Shown here in pieces: positions 8,598-16,559 of a stretch of 64,000 nucleotides of DNA. The notes under the pieces are model-generated. The model saw only the letters and a program-made list of their open reading frames with translations. It was not told the DNA's origin and did not search any database. Every line of letters begins with the position of its first letter. The first letter of the stretch is position 1. Both the position numbers and the translations under genes were made by a program. Origin of the DNA: Kyrpidia spormannii (lineage in GTDB: Bacteria > Bacillota > Bacilli > Kyrpidiales > Kyrpidiaceae); contig NZ_CP024955.1 of the NCBI RefSeq assembly GCF_002804065.1, forward strand, positions 992,001 to 1,056,000, in the 5' to 3' direction.

Positions 8598-9078
8598 AAA
8601 AGGTGTGCAGGGTTTTATTCTTCTGGAGACGGCGCTGGTTGCGGTGATGGCGGCTGTGATATGGATGACCTGGGCACAGTGGTGGGCCGCCGTCGCTTCC
8701 AGTGCGAATCGAATCGATGCAGGGATCGAAGGGGAAGAACAGTGGCGCCGACTGATGGTCCGGTTGTCCCGGGAGTTTCACGACGCGGATGAGGTTCGGG
8801 GCGGGGGAAGGAGGGTGGAATTTCGCGATGGGCGGGGAAAATGGATCTCCCTGCGGCTGGGCGACCATGGGCAGGTCCTTCAATCTGTGAACGGGGAGGG
8901 GGACGTCGTTCTGGCCAATGGAGTGAAACGCATCTGGTTTGTCGTGGAGCCCGGAGGGCTCACCGTTGAGACCTGGTGGGCGCGGCCCTGGGATCAGGAG
9001 CCGATGGTCGGTTTTCTCGCTTCGCGGCGCCTCCTCCCCGATGCGGGTTCCAGATCTGGAGAGGGTTCCGGACCGTGA
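8590..9078 (+). CDS. comGF: ComGF-like minor pseudopilin
   Basis: 162 residues from GTG 8590, overlapping the previous gene by 8 bp. The prepilin-like start GVQGFILLETALVAVMAAVIW is followed by a beta-rich region (VEFRDGRGKWISLRL, VVEPGGLTVETWW) as in ComGF/GspJ-type pilins. Overlaps on both sides show it is translated as part of the comG unit. The C-terminal tail after about residue 145 is polar and low in structure. Confidence 0.65.
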   Translation: MNKKGVQGFILLETALVAVMAAVIWMTWAQWWAAVASSANRIDAGIEGEEQWRRLMVRLSREFHDADEVRGGGRRVEFRDGRGKWISLRLGDHGQVLQSVNGEGDVVLANGVKRIWFVVEPGGLTVETWWARPWDQEPMVGFLASRRLLPDAGSRSGEGSGP

Positions 9079-9482
9079 TACTGTCACGGGGGTGCGGTGG
9101 ATGGATCCTTCCTGCGACGCTCGCCCTGGCCTTGGTGATGCAGATGGCCGTGTGGACATTGTTCGACAAAGTGCACGGCCATTTTGAGCGGATTGTGCGG
9201 CAGGTGCGAGCCGATCAGGCGGACCGATTGGCTGAGGTGGGATGGGAATGGGCCCTGGAGCAATTGCGTCAACACCCGGACTGGAGGGGGACGCAACAGT
9301 TGCCCTTGGACTTGGGGCGGGTGGAGGTCGCAGTCGCCGAGGAGCCCGGGCCGTTGATCGTGGTGGTTTCCCGGGGTCGTATTGGGGATGTCGTCCAGCG
9401 GTCTTTGCGGGTGGAGGTGGATCCAGGGAGTTTCGCAATTCGGAGTTGGCAAGAGGGGACGGATTTTGGCTCCGGTCCTTAA
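9075..9482 (+). CDS. comGG: ComGG-like minor pseudopilin component
   Basis: About 135 residues. GTG 9075 forms a GTGA overlap with comGF; the frame is open further upstream but only inside comGF. The N-terminus is hydrophobic (GGWILPATLALALVMQMAVW) without a clear FTLIE motif, as known for ComGG and GspK-like proteins. The remainder alternates charged helix and beta-strand. It is the seventh and last comG gene, so the cluster has the full B. subtilis complement. Confidence 0.6.
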   Translation: MILSRGCGGWILPATLALALVMQMAVWTLFDKVHGHFERIVRQVRADQADRLAEVGWEWALEQLRQHPDWRGTQQLPLDLGRVEVAVAEEPGPLIVVVSRGRIGDVVQRSLRVEVDPGSFAIRSWQEGTDFGSGP

Positions 9483-9531
9483 AGTGGATCGTGTGGTGTG
9501 GTAGGATAGATGCAATGAGGGAGGGGACGAT

Positions 9532-10071
9532 TTGACCAACCTGTATCTCATCGGTTTCATGGGAAGTGGAAAAACCACGGTGGGGCGGCTGTTGGCCGAA
9601 CGGCTCGGGTGGTCGTTTGCAGATACGGATGACGAGATCGTCCGCAAGGAAGGTATGGAGATCCCCGAGATTTTTGCAAAGGGAGGGGAATCGTTTTTCC
9701 GCGATCTCGAGCAGGCGACTTTGTTGGAACTATCCGGGCGCAGTGGGTGGGTCATCGCCACCGGAGGGGGGATCGTCCTTCGGGGGCGAAATGTGGAGAT
9801 CATGAAAGCAAGCGGGAAAACGGTCTATCTCTCCGCCCGGGAGGACGTGTTGGTTGCGCGGTTGGTCGGCGACCCAGCGGTCCGGCCGCTGCTTGGCGGG
9901 GATTCCCGGATTGCCCGGGTGCACGAGCTTCTCCAGGAACGTCGAGGGATGTACGAGTGGGCGGACTTGACGATCGATACCAGCGATCAAACGGCACAAG
10001 CTGTCGCCGAAGCCATCGTGAATCACTTTAGCCTGGGCGAACCGGGCGGGCGTGCGGTTCGATTGGGATAA
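9532..10071 (+). CDS. aroK: Shikimate kinase
   Basis: 179 residues from TTG 9532, preceded by GGGAGGGG. The P-loop GFMGSGKTT is at residues 8-16, the shikimate-binding Asp in DTDDEI, FFRDLE follows, and the TGGGIVLR loop and RPLL lid are present. The enzyme phosphorylates shikimate to shikimate 3-phosphate in aromatic amino-acid synthesis. In B. subtilis aroK also sits just downstream of comG, so the position is conserved. It is 49 bp after comGG and could be read from that operon or from its own promoter. Confidence 0.93.
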   Translation: MTNLYLIGFMGSGKTTVGRLLAERLGWSFADTDDEIVRKEGMEIPEIFAKGGESFFRDLEQATLLELSGRSGWVIATGGGIVLRGRNVEIMKASGKTVYLSAREDVLVARLVGDPAVRPLLGGDSRIARVHELLQERRGMYEWADLTIDTSDQTAQAVAEAIVNHFSLGEPGGRAVRLG

Positions 10072-10093
10072 GCGGGAAGGTGAGGATGGGGTC

Positions 10094-12040
10094 ATGTGCG
10101 GGATTTGTGGAATCGCGAACCGGGATGGAAATGTCGAGATGGAGACTCTTCGGCAGATGGCGGAACGGATCATTCACAGGGGACCGGATGATGAAGGATT
10201 CTACCTGGGGTCGGGGGTGGGGTTCGGATTCCGCCGTCTTTCCATCATCGACGTGGCTGGCGGACACCAACCCATGTCCAATGAGGACGGCTCGATCTGG
10301 GTGGTGTTTAACGGGGAGATCTATAATTACAAATGGCTTCGCCGCGAGCTCGTGGAGCGGGGACACCGGTTCCGCACGGACACCGATACTGAAGTTTTGG
10401 TGCATCTGTACGAAGAAGAAGGGCCAGATTTAGTCGGCAGACTCCGGGGCATGTTTGCCTTTGCGATTTGGGATGAGCCCCGGCGCACGTTGTTGTTGGC
10501 CAGGGATCATTTTGGGATCAAACCGCTGTACTATACTCTGACCCCCGAAGGACTTGTTTTTGCCTCGGAGATCAAAAGCCTCTTGGCGGCCCCCGGGATC
10601 GAAGCCCGGGTGAAGCCGGAATCGTTGTGGAACTATCTCACGTTCCAATACGTGCCCGACCCAGAGACGATGTTTGAGGGCATTAAGAAGTTGCCACCGG
10701 CGCACCGGCTGATTTGGCGGGATGGGGAAGCAAAGCTCGGAAGGTATTGGGAGGCGACTTTCGAACCGGAAGATCGACCGCTACCCGTTTTCGTGGACGA
10801 GGTCCGGGAGGTGTTGCGGGAGTCTGTCCGAGCGCATATGAACAGCGATGTGCCCCGGGGCGCTTTTCTTTCCAGTGGGGTTGACTCCAGTACCATCGTC
10901 GCCCTGTTGAAAGAACTTGAGCAGGTGAAAACCTTTACCGTGGGCTTTGAAGGGGCCGGCGGGATGAGCGAAATCGAGTATGCTCGGGAAACGGCGAGGA
11001 TTCTCGGTACTGACCACCGAGATGTCGTGATCTCGGCGGATCGGTATGCGGAGGTTCTTCCCGATTTGGCTTATTACCAGGATGAGCCGGTCGCAGACCC
11101 CTCGGCGATCGCCCTCTACTTTGTAGCGGAGTTGGCCTCTTCCGACGTTGCGGTGGTACTTTCCGGGGAGGGGGCAGATGAATTATTCGGGGGATATACC
11201 ATTTATCGAGAACCGCTGTCCCTGCGAATGTTTCATTTCTTGCCCGACGGAGTGCGCCGGGGCTTGGGAGAATGGGCCCGGGGATTGCCTTCGGGGATGA
11301 AGGGCCGGGGGTTTCTCCTTCGGGGGTCTCGCTTACTCTCCGACCGGTTTGTGGGGAACGCCAACATTTTTTCGGACAATGAGAAGCGGGCCTTTGTCAA
11401 GTGGACCCCCGATGGGGGATTCGCTGGCGTGAAAGTCGTGACTGAGCCGTTGTACGAGCGATTTGCCGACATGGATGAAGTCACCCAAATGCAGCTCGTA
11501 GACATTCATACCTGGCTTCCCGGTGACATTCTCATGAAAGCCGACAAGATGACGATGGCCAACTCCCTGGAGCTTCGGGTGCCTTTCTTGGATGTGCGGG
11601 TTTTCGATGTAGCTCGGCGCATTCCAACCTCGCTTCGCCTTTTGGAGGGCACCACCAAGTACGTGTTGCGGGAGGCTGTCCGGGACATTCTGCCCGAAGC
11701 GGTATCGAGACGCAAAAAGTTGGGTTTTCCGGTTCCGACCCGGCGCTGGTTGCGGGACGAGCTGTACGATTGGGCCAGGGAGCGCCTATCCGATAAGTCG
11801 GTCGATCAGTATTTTGATCGGGAATGGCTACTTGCCAGGCTTGAAGATCATCGGCTCGGGCGAGGGGACTACGCCCGGAAGCTGTGGACGGTTTTGATGT
11901 TTTTGCTTTGGCACGATATCTATATCTCGGGCCACGTAGCGGTGCAGCCCACGGTCCGGCCCGGTGTTTTGCGGCGGAGAGAGAGGCTCTTTGGCCAGGG
12001 GGCTGCTCAGGGGCAGCGATTGAAAAGCTACACTCCGTAA
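10094..12040 (+). CDS. asnB: Asparagine synthetase, glutamine-hydrolysing
   Basis: The start is ATG 10094, because the next residue is the catalytic Cys of the class II glutaminase (MCGICGI). An upstream in-frame start would bury it. The protein has 648 residues: a glutamine amidotransferase domain to about 210 (RLSIIDV, FNGEIYN, RDHFGIKPLYY) and an ATP-pyrophosphatase synthetase domain (SSGVDSS near 260, then SGEGADELFGGY). It converts aspartate, ATP and glutamine to asparagine. Gene order asnB next to aroK is not the B. subtilis arrangement, so this is an insertion relative to that synteny. A role in modifying peptidoglycan amides, known for some AsnB relatives, is possible but unsupported here. 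Confidence 0.9.
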   Translation: MCGICGIANRDGNVEMETLRQMAERIIHRGPDDEGFYLGSGVGFGFRRLSIIDVAGGHQPMSNEDGSIWVVFNGEIYNYKWLRRELVERGHRFRTDTDTEVLVHLYEEEGPDLVGRLRGMFAFAIWDEPRRTLLLARDHFGIKPLYYTLTPEGLVFASEIKSLLAAPGIEARVKPESLWNYLTFQYVPDPETMFEGIKKLPPAHRLIWRDGEAKLGRYWEATFEPEDRPLPVFVDEVREVLRESVRAHMNSDVPRGAFLSSGVDSSTIVALLKELEQVKTFTVGFEGAGGMSEIEYARETARILGTDHRDVVISADRYAEVLPDLAYYQDEPVADPSAIALYFVAELASSDVAVVLSGEGADELFGGYTIYREPLSLRMFHFLPDGVRRGLGEWARGLPSGMKGRGFLLRGSRLLSDRFVGNANIFSDNEKRAFVKWTPDGGFAGVKVVTEPLYERFADMDEVTQMQLVDIHTWLPGDILMKADKMTMANSLELRVPFLDVRVFDVARRIPTSLRLLEGTTKYVLREAVRDILPEAVSRRKKLGFPVPTRRWLRDELYDWARERLSDKSVDQYFDREWLLARLEDHRLGRGDYARKLWTVLMFLLWHDIYISGHVAVQPTVRPGVLRRRERLFGQGAAQGQRLKSYTP

Positions 12041-12047
12041 CCGGCGA

Positions 12048-12076
12048 TTGTCAACTTCAGCTCGCGATGTTATACT
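12048..12076 (+). promoter_or_regulatory. SigA-type promoter for thrR-thrC-thrB
   Basis: TTGTCA (12048-12053) and TATACT (12071-12076) are separated by exactly 17 bp, starting 8 bp after the asnB stop. The -10 box sits inside the left arm of the inverted repeat at 12063-12120, so binding there would block RNA polymerase. Confidence 0.8.
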
Positions 12077-12120
12077 GTCTACCAGTAGAGGATTGCAATC
12101 CACCTACAGTAAACATCGCG
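12063..12120. promoter_or_regulatory. Interrupted inverted repeat with central palindrome, probable operator
   Basis: The left arm 12063-12078 pairs with the right arm 12106-12120 over 15 bp with one unpaired A (12072). Between them lies a perfect 12-bp palindrome, GGATTGCAATCC (12090-12101). Transcription should begin near 12083, so the left arm is not in the RNA and the element is better read as a DNA site than as an attenuator. ThrR, encoded directly downstream, is the obvious candidate ligand, by inference. Confidence 0.6.
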
Positions 12121-12131
12121 GGGTGACGGGC

Positions 12132-12584
12132 GTGGGTGAAGGGAATCGCCGAAGATACTATCTGGTGGCGGAAGAGATCCTCCCGGAAGCCATGCTCAAA
12201 ACGGTTCAGGTCAAGACCTTGCTTGCCAGCGGGGAAGTGGAGAGGGTTCACGATGCTGTCTCCCAGGTCGGTTTGAGCCGAAGTGCTTTTTATAAGTACC
12301 GTGACCTGGTGCATCTGTACGATGAAGAAGGGCGGGAGCATGTGGTGACCCTGTCGCTCATTCTTGAGCATCGCACGGGGGTCCTTTCTGTCGTATTGGA
12401 CGCCATTGCCCGGGCTGGGGGAAACGTTCTTACTATCAATCAGGGTATGCCGGTGCACCAAGCCGCTCTGGTGACGGTGATGGTGGACGTTTCCGACATG
12501 ACCAACCCCGTCGACGCCTTGGTGAAGACCTTGATCGGGATGACCGGGGTCCGCCGGGCGGAAATTGTCGGTTACAGTCAGTGA
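12132..12584 (+). CDS. thrR: ThrR/PheB-type regulator with C-terminal ACT domain
   Basis: About 150 residues from GTG 12132, with GGGGTGA as SD; GTG 12123 is an alternative. The N-terminal half ([16 protein letters not shown], then [11 protein letters not shown]) is a helix-turn-helix-like region typical of the YszB/PheB family. The C-terminal half is an ACT domain ([29 protein letters not shown]) that should bind an amino acid. The B. subtilis homologue ThrR is reported to repress threonine biosynthesis genes. Here it is the first gene of a unit with thrC and thrB, consistent with end-product control of its own operon. No hom gene lies in the window. Confidence 0.8.
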   Translation: MGEGNRRRYYLVAEEILPEAMLKTVQVKTLLASGEVERVHDAVSQVGLSRSAFYKYRDLVHLYDEEGREHVVTLSLILEHRTGVLSVVLDAIARAGGNVLTINQGMPVHQAALVTVMVDVSDMTNPVDALVKTLIGMTGVRRAEIVGYSQ

Positions 12585-12601
12585 AGGAGGAGGGTCACAC
12601 C

Positions 12602-13675
12602 ATGTGGCGGGGTGTCGTGGAGGAGTACCGAGAGTTCTTGCCCGTGGGGCCGGACACGGAGCCGGTCAGCCTACAAGAAGGCAATACACCGCTCATCTAT
12701 GCCCGACAACTGTCCGAGCGCACCGGCCTCGAGATTTGGCTAAAGTACGAAGGCCTTAATCCCACAGGTTCGTTTAAAGACCGCGGGATGGCCATGGCGG
12801 TGACAAAGGCGAAAGAGGACGGAGCCAAGGTGTTAATTTGCGCTTCCACGGGGAATACATCGGCGTCAGCCGCCGCCTATGCGGCCCGGGCGGGAATGCG
12901 CGCGGTGGTGGTAATCCCGGATGGAAAGATCGCGCAAGGAAAACTGGCCCAGGCGTATATGTATGGAGCCCAGGTCGTCGCAGTCCGGGGGAATTTTGAC
13001 CAGGCATTGGCGATCGTTCGACATCTAGCCGAGACCCACCCGGTGACTTTGGTGAACTCCGTCAACCCTTTTCGGATTGAGGGCCAGAAAACGGCGGCCT
13101 TCGAGATTTGCGACGAACTGGGGGAAGCCCCGGACGTGCTTGCGATTCCAGTGGGTAATGCCGGTAACATTACCGCTTATTGGAAAGGGTTTGTCGAGTA
13201 TCACCTTCATCGGCGTACCCGGCATCGCCCGCGTATGTTTGGTTTCGAGGCTGAAGGAGCGGCGGCCATCGTACAAGGTAAAGCGATTGCTCACCCGGAA
13301 ACGATTGCCACAGCCATACGAATTGGGAATCCTGCGAGCTGGAACGGGGCGGTGGAGGCGGTGGAGCAGTCTGGCGGGATGATGGGCGCAGTAACGGATG
13401 AGGAGATTCTCGAGGCTTACCGATGGGTGGCTCGGGAAGGGATCTTCTGTGAGCCCGCTTCCGCCGCCTCGGTGGCGGGACTGGTCAAAGCCCGAGCCGA
13501 GGGCCGGCTGGAAAAGGGAATGACGGCCGTCTGCGTCTTGACCGGCAACGGGCTCAAGGATCCGGATACAGCGTTGCTGCACGCCCCTGGACGGGCAGAG
13601 GGCCCGCAGGTGGTGGAGGCCACCGAAGAAGCGGTGGCCGATGCGATGATGGGTTCGGAAGCGCTTCGGTCGTGA
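12602..13675 (+). CDS. thrC: Threonine synthase
   Basis: 357 residues from ATG 12602, preceded by AAGGAGGAG. This PLP enzyme of fold type II converts O-phosphohomoserine to threonine. The PLP lysine is in [10 protein letters not shown] near residue 59. The phosphate/PLP-binding loops [13 protein letters not shown] and [12 protein letters not shown] are present, as is the effector-independent short form of the protein. It follows thrR by 17 bp and precedes thrB by about 40 bp. Length and motifs match the short bacterial threonine synthase class. Confidence 0.93.
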   Translation: MWRGVVEEYREFLPVGPDTEPVSLQEGNTPLIYARQLSERTGLEIWLKYEGLNPTGSFKDRGMAMAVTKAKEDGAKVLICASTGNTSASAAAYAARAGMRAVVVIPDGKIAQGKLAQAYMYGAQVVAVRGNFDQALAIVRHLAETHPVTLVNSVNPFRIEGQKTAAFEICDELGEAPDVLAIPVGNAGNITAYWKGFVEYHLHRRTRHRPRMFGFEAEGAAAIVQGKAIAHPETIATAIRIGNPASWNGAVEAVEQSGGMMGAVTDEEILEAYRWVAREGIFCEPASAASVAGLVKARAEGRLEKGMTAVCVLTGNGLKDPDTALLHAPGRAEGPQVVEATEEAVADAMMGSEALRS

Positions 13676-13715
13676 GCTTGGGGATGAGATTTTGGAGAGA
13701 AATGGGGGACCCCTC

Positions 13716-14654
13716 GTGGCGGTAAAGGTTCGAGTGCCGGCCACCACGGCGAATCTCGGCCCGGGATTCGACAGTTTGGGCATGGCGTTGCAGCTTTATA
13801 ATGAGATCGAACTCGAGATTATGGATCAGGGATTGCAATTTGAAGTTACCGGCGCCGGCGCGGACATGATTCCGGCGACTTCTGAAAACGTGATCTATAA
13901 AGCGGTGCAGTACGTGTTTGATCAACTCGGCAGACGAAGACCAGGATTGAAGTTGCGGGCTCACAATGCGGTCCCGGTGACCCGGGGGCTGGGCAGCAGT
14001 GCCACGGCTATTGTGGGTGGGTTGGCGGCGGCCAACGAACTGTGCGGGCGGCCGCTGTCCGCGGATGATCTGCTAGAGTTGGCGGTGGCCATGGAAGGGC
14101 ATCCTGACAACGTCGCCGCCGCGCTTTTCGGCGGGATCGTCGTGTCCGGGAAGACCGGGGAAAAAACGCGGTACGTCAAATTACCGGTACCCCAAGATCT
14201 CGTTTGCGTTGTCGTCGTGCCTGAAGTACCCCTGGCCACGAAAGATTCCCGGAAAGTGCTTCCGACCTCGGTGCCCTTTTCCGATGCCGTCCACAACGTG
14301 AACCGGGTGGGTCTGTTGGTCGGGGCCCTTGCCACGGGGGATCTAGAAACGGCTGGGGCGGCCATGGATGATGTGCTACACGAACCTTACCGAATGTCTC
14401 TCATCCCCGGCATGGATGCCGCCGCGGATGCGGGTCGGAAAGCCGGAGCTTTGGGCGTGGCATTGAGCGGTTCCGGGCCTTCCTTGATTGCCTTCTGCCG
14501 GGCTGGAGACGAAGAGCCAGTGGGTCCCGCCATGACTCAGGCCTGGGCGGGGGCAGGGCTGGCGGCCCATTCGATGGTTTTGCGACCCGATTTGCGAGGG
14601 GCGCAGGTGATCGATATCGACGCATCGGCGTCTCTTCAACCGTTGACTCGGTGA
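13716..14654 (+). CDS. thrB: Homoserine kinase (GHMP family)
   Basis: About 312 residues from GTG 13716; TTG 13692 is possible but would add eight unusual residues. GHMP kinase motifs are visible: RVPATTANLGPGFDSLG at the N-terminus, the ATP loop TRGLGSSATAIVGG near residue 90, and the C-terminal GALGVALSGSGPSLIAF loop. The enzyme phosphorylates homoserine, giving the substrate of the thrC product. Order thrR-thrC-thrB makes a compact threonine module behind one promoter. Confidence 0.92.
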   Translation: MAVKVRVPATTANLGPGFDSLGMALQLYNEIELEIMDQGLQFEVTGAGADMIPATSENVIYKAVQYVFDQLGRRRPGLKLRAHNAVPVTRGLGSSATAIVGGLAAANELCGRPLSADDLLELAVAMEGHPDNVAAALFGGIVVSGKTGEKTRYVKLPVPQDLVCVVVVPEVPLATKDSRKVLPTSVPFSDAVHNVNRVGLLVGALATGDLETAGAAMDDVLHEPYRMSLIPGMDAAADAGRKAGALGVALSGSGPSLIAFCRAGDEEPVGPAMTQAWAGAGLAAHSMVLRPDLRGAQVIDIDASASLQPLTR

Positions 14655-14676
14655 ATGTTAGGGGAGGGACGGCCAT

Positions 14677-15651
14677 ATGGAGTCCATCGGATCGCTGGCC
14701 AGTCTGGCGGCGTTACGGCGCCCGGGGGCAAAGACCGACCCTTCTTTCTTTTATGAGCGAATTCCCCAACTCCGCGAACTCGGACTAAAGCCCCGGGCGG
14801 TGATTCGGGGCAGTGGCTTATTGTTTGCCTACTTGCAACAGCAGGAGATCTGCGGCAAGTGTCGGGGTTACGAACAGTGTGGCAAGCAGGGAGACGCCCG
14901 GGGCATGTTCGACCAACTGGAAGTTTACCAGGGCGAGATTACCGTTCGAACCGGGTATTGCCGTCCGTATCAAGAGTGGTTGGAAAGACGCCGCTTAAAA
15001 GAGCTGGAGGCGTTCTCGGGCAAGACTGAGGCGGACGGCCGCTTTACCTTCGAGAATTTTCCCGAGGAGCAAAAGCGCCGGTTCCCGGACTTGTACAAAG
15101 CGGCGGTGGAGTTTGCCGAGACGGCGGAACCCGGGGTGCCGATGAAGGGCCTGTACATCTTTGGGCCGCCGGGGGTGGGGAAAACACATCTTCTCCTGGC
15201 GATCGTCAATCGCCTGGAGGAAAGGCGGGTCCCGACGCTCTTTGTCCGGGCGGACATGATTTTTGACCGCCTCCGCAGCCGCATTGCGTCTGGGCAGGAT
15301 GTGGAACCCATCGTGGAGGCGTATTGCCGGGTGCCGGTGCTCGCCATCGATGAGTTTGCCCAGGAGCGGCCGAGTGACTTTACACTGGAGAAGATGTTTC
15401 GGATTATCAATACTCGTTTTACCACCGCTCGGCCGACGTTATTTACGAGCAATTATCCACCTCCGGAGATCTACGGGCGGGTAGCCCGGGAGCTGGAAGT
15501 TCTTGTGGACGTAATGCGAAGCCGCATTGTGCAGATGAATCGGCACGGACACTTGGACGGTCCCGATGCCCGGCTCCGGCAGATTGACTGGCTCGGACCG
15601 AGGCTGGAAGAAACGCCCCCTCCTTCTCCCACATATCCACCGGACGAGTGA
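14677..15651 (+). CDS. DnaI-like replicative helicase loader
   Basis: 324 residues. An N-terminal part with a Cys cluster (CGKCRGYEQCGK near residue 60 and a further Cys near 90) resembles the DnaI zinc module that touches DnaB-type helicase. The C-terminal AAA+ domain has Walker A GPPGVGKTH near 165, Walker B LAIDEF near 225, and TSNYPP as sensor I. Such proteins place the helicase ring at replication origins or restarted forks. The usual dnaB or dnaD partners are not adjacent here. The gene follows thrB by 22 bp, and its last 209 bp overlap the end of yqhG on the other strand. Confidence 0.78.
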   Translation: MESIGSLASLAALRRPGAKTDPSFFYERIPQLRELGLKPRAVIRGSGLLFAYLQQQEICGKCRGYEQCGKQGDARGMFDQLEVYQGEITVRTGYCRPYQEWLERRRLKELEAFSGKTEADGRFTFENFPEEQKRRFPDLYKAAVEFAETAEPGVPMKGLYIFGPPGVGKTHLLLAIVNRLEERRVPTLFVRADMIFDRLRSRIASGQDVEPIVEAYCRVPVLAIDEFAQERPSDFTLEKMFRIINTRFTTARPTLFTSNYPPPEIYGRVARELEVLVDVMRSRIVQMNRHGHLDGPDARLRQIDWLGPRLEETPPPSPTYPPDE

Positions 15652-16492
15652 GCGAAGCCGATCGCCGGTTGTCGAACCAGATGAGCATCGAGGCGGGGGT
15701 GAGGAAAAGCAAAGCCCATTGAAGAGGATCAGCTAGGATACGCGGGGCGAGACGCCATTTCAGTTCCTCCCGGCGGATAGCCCACTCTGCTTCCAAAGTG
15801 CGACGATCCTCCTCCCGTTCCCGAAGAATCTGTTGAAAATACAGGGCCAGGCGCTGCTCTTCTTCCCGAAGCCTCTCCAGGGCTTCCTCGGCCCAGCGGT
15901 GATCCTCGTGGCTAAGATGAAGGCGCAGGGCGGCCTGGAGAAGACCTGTGGCTTCTGGCCAGTCGATTCGGGCTTTCTCAAAATGTCGAGCCGAAGGAGT
16001 GTCAGAAAGTTGCACCGGTGGCAAAGAGGCGTCCGTGCGGATGGTGACCCGCCCCTCCACCAAGTCTACGGCGGCGGCCAATAACCGATCTTTTCGCCGG
16101 TCCGAGACATACGAGATTTTCCAATACACCAAGAGGACCGGCCGGAGTAAGATGTCCGGACGGCTCACCTCAAACTGGCGTACATAGCGTCCCCGGCGAC
16201 ATACCGATTCGTACATTCGCTGCAGACGAAAACTTCCAGGGGCCAACCATTCGGCCGTTTCGTCCTCTTCCTCGGTGGCCTCAGGGTCGAAAATGAACGT
16301 GTAGGTCGGCGGCTCCACCTCCTGGCCGGTGGCTTCCACCCACATCCAATAATATGGCCGGTCGGTGAGCTCTTTGTCGATCTCGATGGGCACGCGTACG
16401 GCAAGGCGCGTATCGCTGTCTTCGATGAGGGTTGCGCCGGTGTGGATGAAGTAGCTTCTCGCGAAGGTGCGGATGGCTTCGATGTTTTCCAT
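15443..16492 (-). CDS. yqhG: YqhG-family protein with long C-terminal tail
   Basis: 349 residues. The first 280 or so fit the YqhG family: an N-terminal FARSYF segment, the YYWMWVE segment, the tail of a helical region with many Arg and Glu, and a hydrophobic stretch (WALLFLTPASMLIWF) near 265-280. From memory, YqhG proteins have around 260 residues, so the final 70 are extra. These last residues are low in structure and come from DNA that also encodes the dnaI-like C-terminus antisense, so they may result from a lost stop. The gene is 67 bp after yqhH on the same strand. The function is unknown. Confidence 0.7.
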   Translation of the reverse strand: MENIEAIRTFARSYFIHTGATLIEDSDTRLAVRVPIEIDKELTDRPYYWMWVEATGQEVEPPTYTFIFDPEATEEEDETAEWLAPGSFRLQRMYESVCRRGRYVRQFEVSRPDILLRPVLLVYWKISYVSDRRKDRLLAAAVDLVEGRVTIRTDASLPPVQLSDTPSARHFEKARIDWPEATGLLQAALRLHLSHEDHRWAEEALERLREEEQRLALYFQQILREREEDRRTLEAEWAIRREELKWRLAPRILADPLQWALLFLTPASMLIWFDNRRSASLTRPVDMWEKEGAFLPASVRASQSAGAGHRDRPSVRADSSAQCGFALRPQELPAPGLPARRSPEVDNCS

Positions 16493-16559
16493 GGACTCCC
16501 TCCAGGCGGCCGCCCCAGGGGCGTATTGTGTGGCGGAACTCTCGGGTTACAGGCGTCCT

